A stretch of 64,000 bases of DNA from JACRCT01 sp036504155 (GCA_036504155.1 DASXVQ010000101.1:1-64000), one strand, 5' to 3'. Numbered from the stretch's first letter, positions 1 to 8,813 are shown. Numbers and translations: made by a program. Notes: generated by a model from the sequence alone, not told the origin.

Positions 1-479
1 CAGGTGCCGGTGCCCTTGTTGCCGGGCAGCGTGCAGGGCCGGTCGAGGCAGCCGTCGTCGGCGCAGTCGACCTTGCCGTCGCCGTCGTCGTCGATGAGGT
101 TGAGGCACTGCTCACCGGGCAGGAACTTGATGCTGGCGGTCCCGGTGGAGTTGTCCGACCCGGTGGCGGTCAGGCGCACCGTGCCGGAGCAGGCGACGTC
201 GAGCCGGGAATCGCAGGTCACCAGGGTGACCGTGCCATTGCCGCCCGGGATGTCGATGGTGCTCTTGGCGTAGTCCTTCCAGGTGCCCTTGGGCGTGCGG
301 ACGCTGACGGTGACGCCGCTGGCGGCGCCGGAGACGGTCACCTCGACGGTGCCGTTGCCGTCGGCGAGAACCTCGGTCGGGTTGACCGAAACCTTCAGGT
401 CCGTAACCACCGGCGCCGGGGGCGGGCAACCGGTGAGCCCAGCCAACACACCGACGACGAGGATTGCGCGCAGACGCAT
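1..479 (-). CDS. Lipoprotein with Ig-like segment, partial (runs off left edge)
   Basis: About 159 codons are visible and the 3' end lies outside the window. The start is ATG at 479. It opens with a short lipoprotein signal (MRLRAILVVGVLAGLTGC, Cys18 as the lipidation site), followed by Pro-rich residues and a Thr/Val/Ser-rich stretch resembling an Ig-like or invasin-type beta domain (roughly residues 25-120). After that comes an acidic Cys-containing segment reading CLNLIDDDGDGKVDCADDGC, a DDDGDGxxDC element that recurs in myxobacterial surface proteins. It is probably an envelope-anchored protein of unknown role. It lies downstream of the transaldolase gene on the same strand but is separated from it by a hairpin. 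Confidence 0.7.
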   Translation of the reverse strand, partial: MRLRAILVVGVLAGLTGCPPPAPVVTDLKVSVNPTEVLADGNGTVEVTVSGAASGVTVSVRTPKGTWKDYAKSTIDIPGGNGTVTLVTCDSRLDVACSGTVRLTATGSDNSTGTASIKFLPGEQCLNLIDDDGDGKVDCADDGCLDRPCTLPGNKGTGT

Positions 480-542
480 AGTGCCACCTCCGAAAAGCCT
501 TAGAGGGCACCACTATCCAGCGCGGCTTCGAACAGTGTCAAT

Positions 543-572
543 AGCGCCCCTCCCTCGGGAAGGGGCGCTTTT
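543..572. terminator. Hairpin between transaldolase gene and lipoprotein gene
   Basis: A perfect 9-bp stem (AGCGCCCCT at 543-551, AGGGGCGCT at 561-569) is followed on the plus strand by a short T run (569-572). On the minus strand, which carries both neighbouring genes, the stem is followed only by ATTGACACTGTT. It is therefore a plausible but weak terminator for the transaldolase transcript, and it sits 15 bp past that gene's stop. Confidence 0.5.
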
Positions 573-587
573 GACGGGTGGCGCGGC

Positions 588-1235
588 CTACTTCTTGGGC
601 ACCTTCTCCCAGTCGGCCAGGAACTTCTTGATGCCGGCATCGGTGAGGGGGTGGTTGGCCAGCTGCGAGATGACGTTGAAGGGGATGGTGGCGACGTGGG
701 CGCCGAGCTTGGCGCTGGTCAGGACGTGGACCGGGTTGCGCACCGAGGCGACCAGGACCTGGGTCTCGAAGCCATAGTTCTCGAAGATCTGGACGATGTC
801 GGCGATGAGGATCATCCCGTCTTCGCTGATGTCGTCGAGGCGGCCCACGAAGGGGCTGACGTAGGTGGCGCCGGCCTTGGCGGCGAGCAACGCCTGGTTG
901 GCGCTGAAGACCAGGGTCACGTTGGTGCGGATCTTCTCGGCGGTGAGCGCCTTGACGGCCTTGAGGCCCTCGACGCCCATGGGGATCTTGACGACGATGT
1001 TCTTGTGGATCTTGGCGAGCTCGCGGCCCTCCTTGATCATCCCCGGGCCGTCCAGGGCGATGACCTCGGCGCTGATGGGGCCGTCGACGATGTCGACGAT
1101 CTCCTTGATGACGTCGGCGAAGGGGCGGCCGGTCCTGGCGATGAGCGAGGGGTTGGTGGTGACGCCGTCGATGATGCCCATGGCATTGGCCTGGCGGATC
1201 TCGTTCACGTCTGCGGTGTCGATGAAGAACTTCAT
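588..1235 (-). CDS. tal: Transaldolase / fructose-6-phosphate aldolase family protein (small TalC/MipB type)
   Basis: 215 residues, the usual length of the small transaldolase subfamily (Fsa/TalC/MipB). The N-terminus MKFFIDTADVNEI carries the conserved Asp of the first barrel strand. GVTTNPSL follows at residues 24-31. The Schiff-base lysine is Lys83 in VVKIPMG, and a TNVTLVF motif follows. These are the hallmarks of a class I (beta/alpha)8 aldolase. Such enzymes transfer a dihydroxyacetone unit between sugar phosphates in the non-oxidative pentose phosphate pathway, or cleave fructose 6-phosphate. Sequence alone does not separate the two activities. It is divergent from kdsD (165 bp between starts), so the two may share a promoter region. 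Confidence in the family is high. Confidence 0.93.
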   Translation of the reverse strand: MKFFIDTADVNEIRQANAMGIIDGVTTNPSLIARTGRPFADVIKEIVDIVDGPISAEVIALDGPGMIKEGRELAKIHKNIVVKIPMGVEGLKAVKALTAEKIRTNVTLVFSANQALLAAKAGATYVSPFVGRLDDISEDGMILIADIVQIFENYGFETQVLVASVRNPVHVLTSAKLGAHVATIPFNVISQLANHPLTDAGIKKFLADWEKVPKK

Positions 1236-1400
1236 GGCCTAGGGCTCACTTTCTTGGAGATGGACGCCGGGAAAAGGCGGCAGGTTCCCCGCTCGGCAGG
1301 GGCGTGTCAAGGAGCAGCGTCCGGCGGCGCCCAGCCCCTCGGCCGAATCGTGTCGCGTCGGTTGTAACCGCCCGGAACGGCTGGTAGATCCCCACTCCCG

Positions 1401-2408
1401 ATGCGCTCCTCCAAGCGACCCCTGCCCCGCAAGCCCAGAGCCGCCCCGCACCTCGCCTATGCGAGGACGGTGCTGGCACTGGAGGCGGAGGCCATCCGGT
1501 CGCTGGCGCCGCGGCTGGGCGAGGGCTTCTCGCGCGCCGTCGAGCTGGTGCTCGGCTGCAGGGGCCGCGTCGTGGTCACCGGGATGGGCAAGCCCGGCTA
1601 CCTGGCCCAGAAGCTCTCCGCCGTCCTGGCGTCCACCGGCACTGCCTCGTTCTACCTGCACCCCGCCGAGGGCGTGCACGGCGACTTGGGCCGCGTCACT
1701 GGCGCGGACCTGGTCGTGGCCCTGTCCAACAGCGGCTCCACCGACGAGCTGCTCCGGCTGCTCGCCCCGCTGCGGCGCATCGGCGCCAAGGTGGTCGCCA
1801 TCACCGGGGACCAGGAGTCGGCGCTGGCGCGCGGCGCGGACTGCGTGGTCAGCATCGGCCACACCGACGAGGCCTGCCCGATGGGTCTGGTCCCGACGAC
1901 CTCCAGCGCCGCGATGCACGCGGTCTGCGACGCCCTGGCGATGACCGTGCTGCGCGCCCGCCCGCTCTCCAGCGACGAGTACGCGCTCTTCCACCCCGGC
2001 GGCGCCCTGGGCCGCCAGGTGATGCGCGTCAGCGAGCTGATGCGGACCGGCGAGGCCAACCCGGTGGTCAAGGAGTGCGAGCCGCTCTTCCGCGCCGTGG
2101 CGGTGATGACGAACACCCCCGGGCGCCCCGGCGCGACGGCGATCGTCGACGGCCGCGGACGGCTCGCGGGCATCTTCACCGACGGCGACCTGCGCCGGCT
2201 GGTCGAGCGCGGGCACCAGGACTTCTCCATGCCGATCTCGACGGTGATGGGCCGCGGCCCGCGGACCTGCTCGCCGGAGGACCTGGTGCAGGACGCGGCC
2301 AACCGGATGCGTGAAGCCCAGATCGATCAGCTGCCGGTCGTGGACCAACGGCGCCGCCCCGTGGGGCTGCTGGACGTCCAGGACCTGCTCTCTGCGAGGT
2401 TCCTCTAG
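1401..2408 (+). CDS. kdsD: Arabinose-5-phosphate isomerase (SIS domain plus two CBS domains)
   Basis: 335 residues, matching the KdsD/GutQ family. It interconverts D-ribulose 5-phosphate and D-arabinose 5-phosphate, the first step toward KDO for lipopolysaccharide. The SIS domain spans about residues 40-185: TGMGKPGY (60-67), HPAEGVHGDLG (87-97), ALSNSGSTDE (107-116) and the PTTSS loop (165-169). FHPGGALGR (197-205) is the family signature before two CBS domains (about 210-265 and 275-333). The stop codon TAG abuts the ATG of the next gene, so the two are almost certainly co-transcribed. An N-terminal Arg/Lys/Pro-rich extension of about 15 residues is slightly unusual. Confidence 0.95.
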   Translation: MRSSKRPLPRKPRAAPHLAYARTVLALEAEAIRSLAPRLGEGFSRAVELVLGCRGRVVVTGMGKPGYLAQKLSAVLASTGTASFYLHPAEGVHGDLGRVTGADLVVALSNSGSTDELLRLLAPLRRIGAKVVAITGDQESALARGADCVVSIGHTDEACPMGLVPTTSSAAMHAVCDALAMTVLRARPLSSDEYALFHPGGALGRQVMRVSELMRTGEANPVVKECEPLFRAVAVMTNTPGRPGATAIVDGRGRLAGIFTDGDLRRLVERGHQDFSMPISTVMGRGPRTCSPEDLVQDAANRMREAQIDQLPVVDQRRRPVGLLDVQDLLSARFL

Positions 2409-3062
2409 ATGGCCCGCCCCGAGAAGACCGAAGCCGAACACCGCGCCGACCTCATCGCCATCTGCAAGCGGCTGGGCGCGCTCAACCTCATCGGCGCCGG
2501 CGAGGGCAACGTCTCCATCCGCCTGGGCCCCCACCGCGTGCTGGCCACGCCCTCCGGGAGCAACAAGGCGCTGCTGCAGGCGCACGAGCTCGTCACCACC
2601 GACCCGTTCGGCGAGAAGATCGCCGGGCGCAAGGGCGCCTCCAGCGAGCTGTTCATGCACCTGGCGGTGTACCGCTCGCGCGACGACGTGAAGGCGGTGG
2701 TGCACGCCCATCCGCAGACCGCGGTGGCCCTGACGCTCGCCGGCATCTCGCTGACCAAGGCCATCATGCCCGAGGCAGTGACCGCGCTCGGCGCCGAGAT
2801 CCCGACTGCGCCGTACGCCACGCCGTCCACGCCGGCACTGGCGGAAGGCGTCGCGGCGACGCTGGGCCGCGCCGATGCCTGCCTGATGGAGCGGCACGGG
2901 GCGATCGCGGTGGGCAGGGACGTCTTCGAAGCCTGCGACCGCATGGAGACCGTGGAGCGGGTGGCGCAGGTCATCCTTCGCGCGCACCTGCTGCACGGCA
3001 ATCCGACGCCGATTCCGGACGCCGAGGTGCGAAGGCTGCTCGAGGTCTCCGGGCGGGCGTAG
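2409..3062 (+). CDS. Class II aldolase/adducin family protein (fuculose-phosphate aldolase-like)
   Basis: 217 residues with the zinc-aldolase pattern: GEGNVS (31-36), SGSNK (49-53), catalytic Glu80 in SSELFMH, metal ligands His99 and His101 in HAHP, and a third histidine His163 in ERHGAIAVG. Members cleave L-fuculose 1-phosphate, L-ribulose 5-phosphate, methylthioribulose 1-phosphate and similar substrates. It starts directly after the kdsD stop with no spacer, which suggests translational coupling and possibly a pentose- or hexulose-phosphate substrate. The exact substrate cannot be read from the sequence. Confidence 0.88.
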   Translation: MARPEKTEAEHRADLIAICKRLGALNLIGAGEGNVSIRLGPHRVLATPSGSNKALLQAHELVTTDPFGEKIAGRKGASSELFMHLAVYRSRDDVKAVVHAHPQTAVALTLAGISLTKAIMPEAVTALGAEIPTAPYATPSTPALAEGVAATLGRADACLMERHGAIAVGRDVFEACDRMETVERVAQVILRAHLLHGNPTPIPDAEVRRLLEVSGRA

Positions 3063-3297
3063 GCGAGCCGCTGTTGCCACGTGGCACCAGCCACTTCAGC
3101 GTCACGCTCGTGCGCAGGTGCCCCGACCAGGATTCGAGGTCGGGTCCCACGAGCTGAGCGTCCCGCAGCTCGTCCGTGAAGATCTCCGCGGCTGACTCGC
3201 CAGGACCGATGCTGCGCTCCGTCGGAATGGCTTCCGGAAGCAGGTCGGGGCTGAACAGGGTCCCGACATTCCTCGCCGGAGTCGCGCTCGCTACCAC
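2971..3297 (-). CDS. Possible small gene or gene remnant of unknown function
   Basis: A minus-strand frame beginning at GTG 3297, overlapping the end of the DUF2804 gene, reads VVASATPARNVGTLFSPD, then a stretch ending near LRTSVTLKWLVPR. Its codons between about 3297 and 3065 end mostly in G or C, like the real genes here. Past about 3060 the frame runs antisense through the aldolase gene and looks non-coding. No Shine-Dalgarno and no family was recognised. It could be the decayed C-terminus of a secreted protein, or chance. Confidence 0.22.
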   Translation of the reverse strand: MVASATPARNVGTLFSPDLLPEAIPTERSIGPGESAAEIFTDELRDAQLVGPDLESWSGHLRTSVTLKWLVPRGNSGSPTPARRPRAAFAPRRPESASDCRAAGAREG

Positions 3298-4310
3298 CGC
3301 GCCCGGTGCCGCTCGACCACCCCCGGCAGGCCCGCGACCTCGAGGATCCCGCCCTGCGCGTCCTTCACGATGCCGTCGAAGGTGCCCATGGGCTGCACGT
3401 ACTGGCTGACGACGAGCTTGAGGTCGATGTCCTCGGCGCGCTTCCCCTCGGGCACGAAGCGCAGGTCCACCCGGCCGTCGTCGGTGGTGATGCGCCAGGG
3501 CCTCATGGGGTCGGCGTCGTCGAACTCGAAGTGGGCGTGCCCGGGCTGGGTCAGCTCGTCGCCGATCCACAGGCCGTTCTCGGTGACCTCGCCGTCGTTG
3601 TGCCCCTCGACGAGGTTGAGCCCCAGGAGCCGGCCGTCCGGCAGCCGCCCGCTGGCCTGCGCCCAACGCCAGCGCGTCTCGCGGGCGAGGAAGCCGTGCG
3701 TGTAGTCGAGCCCGGCGAGGGCGCCCTCGATCTTGAAGACGCGCTTGCCCACCCGGACCTCGCCGTCGGCCGGCATGCAGACGGTCTTCTGCGTCATCCC
3801 GATGCCGCCGCCCTCCGCCGCCAGCGAGCAGGCCGCGGTCAGCGCCACCGGGGCTCCCTCGCGCAGCCAGATCTCCACGAACGGCCCGCCGCTCAGCTCG
3901 GAGATGAAGCGCCCGGCCTTCACCGAGGCCTCGACGCGCATCTTCGAGCGGAGCCGCCGCATCTTGGCGCGCGCCTCGGCCGCCAGGTCGTCGATCTCGA
4001 CGAGCTGCGGCGGCACCAACATCGACTTCTCGGCGAGCATCCGCTTCTCGCGGCGGTCGAAGACGTAGACGAAGGCGTTGGCCATGTAGCCGAGCATGAC
4101 GATGGCCCCGCCCACGAACAGCTCGGGCGTCGCCACGCAGACATAGTGCCAGCGCTTCTCGGTCGTCAGCCGCTCCAGGCCTTCGCGCCACCCCGGCGGC
4201 CCCGCCAGGCGCGTGAGCGAGGTGTCCTTCATCCGCCCGGCGTAGGCGCCCAGCCGCGGCTGGCCGTTCTCGTCGAGCAATGCGTCGGGGCAGACGGGCA
4301 GCGCAGCCAT
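3291..4310 (-). CDS. DUF2804 family protein
   Basis: 339 residues starting at ATG 4308-4310 (MAALPVCPDALLDENGQ), 32 bp after the upstream gene's end. Features of the DUF2804 family are visible: an N-terminal LLDENGQPRLGAY segment, a central Trp/Arg/Tyr-rich region (KRWHYVCVATPELFVGGAIV, WLREGAP, MTQKTVCMPADGEV), a long beta-rich core with GLDYTHGFLARETRWRWA, and a C-terminal GTFDGIVKDAQG motif. The fold is expected to be lipocalin/AttH-like, a beta barrel that could hold a lipid or hydrophobic ligand. No enzymatic activity is established for the family. It is probably the last gene of a minus-strand run. Confidence 0.85.
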   Translation of the reverse strand: MAALPVCPDALLDENGQPRLGAYAGRMKDTSLTRLAGPPGWREGLERLTTEKRWHYVCVATPELFVGGAIVMLGYMANAFVYVFDRREKRMLAEKSMLVPPQLVEIDDLAAEARAKMRRLRSKMRVEASVKAGRFISELSGGPFVEIWLREGAPVALTAACSLAAEGGGIGMTQKTVCMPADGEVRVGKRVFKIEGALAGLDYTHGFLARETRWRWAQASGRLPDGRLLGLNLVEGHNDGEVTENGLWIGDELTQPGHAHFEFDDADPMRPWRITTDDGRVDLRFVPEGKRAEDIDLKLVVSQYVQPMGTFDGIVKDAQGGILEVAGLPGVVERHRARW

Positions 4311-4342
4311 GGGGTCCCTCGTCGGGCAGCCGGCAGTGGACG

Positions 4343-5902
4343 TCAGGAAGCCGGAGGAGTCTCGGTCGGCGTGGCCTCGGGCGGCACCGGCTCGGCGGCC
4401 GGCGGCGGCGCAGGAGGCGGCGGCGGGGCGAGCTTGGCGGCCCGCTCCTCGGCATCGGAGATGCCGCCTCGGCGGAACAGCTCGACCGCGTGGTCGCGCA
4501 GCCCGGCCTTCGCCGCGGACTCGCCGGCCTTCTCCCAGTCGCCCAGCGACTCCCAGATGCGAGCCGCGTCGGCGAAGCGCCCGCCCTCGAGGAATGCCTG
4601 GGCGGCCAGCGGCAGCTCCCCGGCGCGCTCGAGCCAGCTGGCGGCCTCGGAGGGCTTGGCCTGGTGCTCCTTGGCGCGCGCCTTGGCGAAGTCCATCGCC
4701 TTGGCGTCCAGGCCCGCCTTCTGCAGCCACTTGAAGGCCAGGCCCGGGTTGACCGGGGCGACGATCTCCACGGCGCGGTCGACCTGGCCCGCGCGCTTGA
4801 GCACCTCGCCCGCGCCGACCACGTCCTTCTTGGCCAGCCGGTCCTTGACCTCCTTGTCCAGGCAGCGCGCAGCGTTCACCAGGTCGCCGGCCTTGCTGAA
4901 GGCCTCGGCGGCGCGGGTGAGCTTGCCGACCTTCTCGAAGGCCAGCGCCGCGTCGGCGAACTGCTCGGAGTGCTCGTAGAGCTGGGCGATCTCGAACCAC
5001 TCGCCCTTGGCGGCCAGAAGCTCCAGGAAGAGGTCGCCCTGCTTGGCCTTGAAGAGGATCTCGCGGGCGGTCTTGAGCGGCAGCGCCTTGGCCGCCTTGC
5101 GCGCCTCGTCGAGGTTGCCCGCCTTGAGCGCCGCGCGGAGGATGCCCTTGGCGTCGCCGGACTCGAGCCACGCCTCGAGCGCGCCCTTCCAGTCCTCGTG
5201 CTGCTCGTAGATCTTGGCGGCCTCGAGCGGGCGCTTGTCCTTGCGGTGCAGCGCCGCGACGCCCTCCCACTCGCCGCTCTTCTCGAGCGCCTTGAGCGCC
5301 GGCGCGCTCCGGCCCGACTCGGCGTACAGCTTGCCGGCGTGGGCCTCCTCGTTCAGCGTGCGCCAGATCTCCCCGATCAGGAACATCAGGTCCTTGCGCA
5401 CCGCCTCCTTGGCCTCGTCGGTCGAGGCGGGCTGCCGGCCACCCCGCAAGAGGGCCGTGAAGAGCTTGGTGCTGCACTCGAATTCGAGCTCCTTGATGTT
5501 CTTCAGCCGCAGCGGCTGGAGCGTCGCGAGGAGCTTGGCGAAGTGGCCCTTCTGCTCCTCGAACTCGCCCTTGGTGAGCGGCCGCTCGAGCTCGTGCAGG
5601 GTTGCCATGATGACGTGCTCGGCGCCCGCCCGCCCGGAGGTCGGCCGGTCGCGCCCGCGTCCCCTGCCGTCCCGCCCGTCGCGGCCATCGCGACCGCCCG
5701 GGCCGCCGGGGCCGCCAGGTCCTCGGAACCCGCCGCCGGGGCCGCCGCCGGGGCCTCGGTACCCGCCGCCTGGGCCGCCTGGGCCGCCGCCGGGACCTCG
5801 GAACCCGCCGCCTGCCCCACCGCCGAAGCCGCCGCCCCTGCCGGGGCCGCGCGGGCCCCCGCCGGGCCGCCCTGCTGGATCCTTAGGCTGACCGTTGTTC
5901 AT
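4343..5902 (-). CDS. Helical-repeat (TPR-like solenoid) protein with Gly/Pro/Arg-rich N-terminus
   Basis: 519 residues in three parts. Residues about 10-87 are a low-complexity tract of GPGGGPGG, GFRGPGG and GRDGRDGRDGRG units, resembling collagen-like and RGG-box sequences. Residues about 95-490 are an all-helical solenoid of repeated Ala/Leu/Glu-rich hairpins such as KALEKSGEWEGVAAL, AAKIYEQHEDWKGALEAW and AAEAFSKAGDLVNAARC, matching TPR-like repeats. The C-terminus is Pro/Ala-rich. There is no signal peptide. It is likely a cytoplasmic scaffold. It lies 38 bp downstream of a Ser/Thr kinase gene, which makes it a candidate partner or substrate (inference). The tract may recruit RNA or proteins, but nothing proves it. 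Confidence 0.8.
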   Translation of the reverse strand: MNNGQPKDPAGRPGGGPRGPGRGGGFGGGAGGGFRGPGGGPGGPGGGYRGPGGGPGGGFRGPGGPGGPGGRDGRDGRDGRGRGRDRPTSGRAGAEHVIMATLHELERPLTKGEFEEQKGHFAKLLATLQPLRLKNIKELEFECSTKLFTALLRGGRQPASTDEAKEAVRKDLMFLIGEIWRTLNEEAHAGKLYAESGRSAPALKALEKSGEWEGVAALHRKDKRPLEAAKIYEQHEDWKGALEAWLESGDAKGILRAALKAGNLDEARKAAKALPLKTAREILFKAKQGDLFLELLAAKGEWFEIAQLYEHSEQFADAALAFEKVGKLTRAAEAFSKAGDLVNAARCLDKEVKDRLAKKDVVGAGEVLKRAGQVDRAVEIVAPVNPGLAFKWLQKAGLDAKAMDFAKARAKEHQAKPSEAASWLERAGELPLAAQAFLEGGRFADAARIWESLGDWEKAGESAAKAGLRDHAVELFRRGGISDAEERAAKLAPPPPPAPPPAAEPVPPEATPTETPPAS

Positions 5903-5940
5903 GGCCGCAAAGGGTGCGTTCGCTGGCGCGTTTCGTCAAC

Positions 5941-7701
5941 CTACTCGAGACCGACGGGTGCCATGGCCTTGCTGCACTTGGCTCTGCCGGCGTGGGCGTC
6001 CTTGAGGTTGCCGTTGAGGCGCAGCGCCTCGTCCCATAGCCCGATGGCGCCCTGACAGTCTCCCCTGCCCTCCGCGGCGCGGGCCTTCTCGAGCAGGGTG
6101 CGGACCGACTGGATCCTGCCCTTCATTTCGCTCGCCGCCGCGCCGCGCTCGCTCGTCTCGGGGATGCCCGACAGGTAACTCGCCGCCTCGCTGAGCTCTC
6201 CACGGTCGAAGGCCTTCTGCCCGCTGGCGAGGTCGCTGGCGAAGCGGGTCTCCTTGATGGCGTCCACGGCCGCGCTCGGATCGGGCTTCGGGGTCGGAGC
6301 GGGGTCGGGCTTGGGGTTGGGAGTCGGGAGCGGAGTCGGGTTGCGCGGCTTGGGGTTGGGCGTGGGGGTGGGCTTCGGATCTGCCGGCCTCGGGTCGGCC
6401 GGCTTGGGATCGGCTGGCGTTTCCGGCTTGGGATCCGGCGGCTTCGGAACCGGGTCCTCCTTGGGCGGAGGCGGCGGGTCCTTGAGCGGGTCGGGCCTGG
6501 GCACGTCCGGCACCTTGACCTCGATGACCGGCGCGGGCGGCGGCCGGAGCACGCCGAACCACAGGCCGGTGCCGCCGCCGAGGATCGCCAGCGCGCCAAG
6601 GACCGCGTAGATCCCGGCGTTGGCCGGCTTGTGCCCTGCGGCCCCGCGGTCGAACGGCGAGGTCGCGTGCCCGGTCTTCTCGACGGGCGGCGCGCGCAGG
6701 AGGGTCTGCCCCTGGCCCTGCGCCGGCGCCGGCGGCTTGGAGATCGCCTCGATGGTCGCGGTGGGCGTGAGCGCCACCAACGTCTTGGCGAAGTCGGTCA
6801 TCGAGCCCCAGCGCTGCTCGGGCTCCTTGGCCACCGCCTTCTGGATGGCCGCGTCCAGCGCCTCGGGCAGGTGCAGCTCCGGCGCGGTGTCCTTCAGGTG
6901 CGGCATCGGGTCCATCACCTGGCGGCGCATCGTCTCGGCGATGGTCGCGGCGGTGAACGGGTGGAAGCCCGTCAGGGACTCGAAGAGCACCAGGCCCAGG
7001 GCGTAGATGTCGACGCGGTGGTCGATCTCCCGGCCCTCGGCCTGCTCCGGGGCCATGTAGCGCGGCGTGCCGCAGATGGAGCCGGCGGCGGTGACGCGGT
7101 TGGTGTCGGCCAGGCGCGCCACGCCGAAGTCCATGACCTTGGCGTGCCAGCCGCGCATGCCCTTCACCACCATCACGTTCTCGGGCTTCAGGTCGCGGTG
7201 GACGATGCCCTTGCCGTGGGCGTAGGCGAGCACGTCGCAGATCTGCAGGACGATGTCCAAGGCGTCCTTCATCGACAGGCGCTTCTCGGACTCGAGCAGG
7301 TGCTTGAGGTCCTGGCCCTCCACGTACTCCATGGAGATGTAGAGGTTGCCGTCGTCGTCCTGGCCGTGCTCGTGCAGCTGGACCGCGTTGGGGTGCGTCA
7401 GCGCGCCGTAGGAGCGCGCCTCGTTGAGGAACCGGGCGACGATGGTCTCCTCGCCGAAGAAGCTCGGGTTGAGGAACTTGATGGCGACGCGCTGGCCGAT
7501 GCCCACGTTCTCGGCGAGGTAGACCGAGCCCATGCCGCCCTGCCCGAGCTTCTTGGTGATCTTGTACTTGCCGCCGATGAGCTTGCCCATCATCGGGTCC
7601 TGCGGGGCCCTGATGATCATCTGCGAGGTGCCGCCGCAGTGCGGGCACTTGCCGGTCCAGGTCGCCAGCTCGGAGCCGCAGGTCTGGCAGTGGATGGCCA
7701 T
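5941..7701 (-). CDS. Membrane Ser/Thr protein kinase with N-terminal zinc ribbon and C-terminal TPR
   Basis: The start is ATG 7701 (MAIHCQTCGSEL), supported by AAGGGA about 8 nt upstream; a longer in-frame start at 7764 lacks this. Residues 1-30 hold a zinc ribbon (CQTCG, then CPHCGG). The kinase domain follows at about 45-310: GQGGMGSVY, VAIKF (ATP Lys), HRDLKPEN, DFGVARL and APE are all intact, so it should be active. After it come an Ala/Pro linker, one membrane segment (about 355-375, AVLGALAILGGGTGLWFGVL), a long extracytoplasmic Pro/Lys/Asp repeat tract (PKP, PADPKP) and a TPR-like C-terminus. It is a Pkn-type eukaryotic-like kinase. The neighbouring PEGA and TPR genes are on the same strand. 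Confidence 0.95.
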   Translation of the reverse strand: MAIHCQTCGSELATWTGKCPHCGGTSQMIIRAPQDPMMGKLIGGKYKITKKLGQGGMGSVYLAENVGIGQRVAIKFLNPSFFGEETIVARFLNEARSYGALTHPNAVQLHEHGQDDDGNLYISMEYVEGQDLKHLLESEKRLSMKDALDIVLQICDVLAYAHGKGIVHRDLKPENVMVVKGMRGWHAKVMDFGVARLADTNRVTAAGSICGTPRYMAPEQAEGREIDHRVDIYALGLVLFESLTGFHPFTAATIAETMRRQVMDPMPHLKDTAPELHLPEALDAAIQKAVAKEPEQRWGSMTDFAKTLVALTPTATIEAISKPPAPAQGQGQTLLRAPPVEKTGHATSPFDRGAAGHKPANAGIYAVLGALAILGGGTGLWFGVLRPPPAPVIEVKVPDVPRPDPLKDPPPPPKEDPVPKPPDPKPETPADPKPADPRPADPKPTPTPNPKPRNPTPLPTPNPKPDPAPTPKPDPSAAVDAIKETRFASDLASGQKAFDRGELSEAASYLSGIPETSERGAAASEMKGRIQSVRTLLEKARAAEGRGDCQGAIGLWDEALRLNGNLKDAHAGRAKCSKAMAPVGLE

Positions 7702-7838
7702 GGCGATTCGTCCCTTTCCCGCGAGAGAAGGGGGAATCCTATCCCGGCGCGCGGCGCCAGGCATCCCGCGCCGTCATGGCCGAGGCCTCGTGGCCGCGGT
7801 CGTCGACGCGGTCCCGGACGGGAGCGCGACGGCTTCCG

Positions 7839-8813
7839 CTACGGAGCGTTCTTCCAGCGCTTGGCGAACAGGAACTTCTCCAGCTCCGCCGCGGCCGCCG
7901 GACCCGGGCCGTCCAGCGCCGCCGCGGTCTTCAGGACGCTGGTGCGCACGTCGTGGGGCAGCTCGGCCTCGAGGATCTTGATGGCCCCGGCCTTGTCGCC
8001 GGCCGTGTACTTGGCGAGCGCCCGGTAGAACTTGGCCTCGGCGTCCGCGGGGTCCTTCTTGGCCGCCTCCTCGAACGCCGCCTCGGCCAGCGAGGCCTTG
8101 GTCTCCTGGAGGAGCGCCAGGCCTTCCAGGAACGCCGCGCGCGCCGCCTGCTTGCCCGGCGCCGCCCCGACGTCGAGGGCGAACAGGTAGAGCGCCTCCG
8201 CCTTGCGCAGGTCCGCCCCCTCCACCTTCTTGTGCGCCACCGCGGCCTGCCAGGTCTGGTCCGCCGCGGCCTCGACGGCCTTGGCGAGCTTGGACGCCAT
8301 GTCGCCCAGGTCCGGCGCCGCGTAGCCGGCCCCGACGATCGACGCGAGCAGCTCGCCGGCCGAGCCCGGCCCGGAAAGGTTGCCCTTGTCGAGCGCGTCG
8401 AAGTAGCTGGCCTTCAGCGACACGTAGTTGGCCGACAGCTGGGGCGCGACGCCGGTGGCCTGCAGCTGCTTCTCGCACAGCTCGAGCTCGTTCTGGGCCT
8501 TATCGCGGTCCGGCCCCTCCTGCGCGTTCTTGACATAGACGCGGTAGACGACGACCGCGCGCTCCAGGTCCCGGGTCGCCGAGTAGGTGCGCGCCAGCGA
8601 CAGGTAGGTCCCCAGGGTCGCCGGGGTGACGCGCGTCGCCTTCAGGAACTGGTCGCGCGCCTGCTCGTAGGCCTTCTCGTTGTAGAGCCGGGTGCCCTCG
8701 GCCACCAGCAGGTCCGCGTTGCCCACGCCGGGCCCGACGATGGGCGCGGCGAGCGCGACGCCGGAAGCGAGCGCGACGAGCAATGCGGCGCCGAGCGCGA
8801 GGCTAGAACGCAT
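7839..8813 (-). CDS. Secreted tetratricopeptide-repeat protein
   Basis: 324 residues from ATG 8813. This start is chosen over TTG 8819 because GGGAGGG lies 8 nt upstream. An N-terminal signal peptide (MRSSLALGAALLVALASGVALA) precedes TPR units, for example ADLLVAEGTRLYNEKAYEQA, LGTYLSLARTYSATRDLERA and AEAKFYRALAKYTAGDKAGA. It is probably periplasmic. The start overlaps the stop of the upstream PEGA gene by 11 bp, so the two are translationally coupled and likely act in the same envelope assembly. No catalytic motif is visible. Confidence 0.85.
   Translation of the reverse strand: MRSSLALGAALLVALASGVALAAPIVGPGVGNADLLVAEGTRLYNEKAYEQARDQFLKATRVTPATLGTYLSLARTYSATRDLERAVVVYRVYVKNAQEGPDRDKAQNELELCEKQLQATGVAPQLSANYVSLKASYFDALDKGNLSGPGSAGELLASIVGAGYAAPDLGDMASKLAKAVEAAADQTWQAAVAHKKVEGADLRKAEALYLFALDVGAAPGKQAARAAFLEGLALLQETKASLAEAAFEEAAKKDPADAEAKFYRALAKYTAGDKAGAIKILEAELPHDVRTSVLKTAAALDGPGPAAAAELEKFLFAKRWKNAP

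Noticed and set aside
3121..3160. tRNA-like sequence around GGATTCGAGGTCGGGTCCC
   Set aside because: It resembles a T-loop only in part; no acceptor stem or anticodon arm could be formed.
3306..6055. Long plus-strand ORFs opposite the DUF2804 and solenoid genes
   Set aside because: Their translations are low-complexity and lack domains or ribosome sites. The opposite strand carries clear genes, and long antisense frames are expected in high-GC DNA.
7702..7764. Longer start for the zinc-ribbon kinase at 7764
   Set aside because: No ribosome site; the extra residues are not like a domain, and the ATG at 7701 has AAGGGA upstream.
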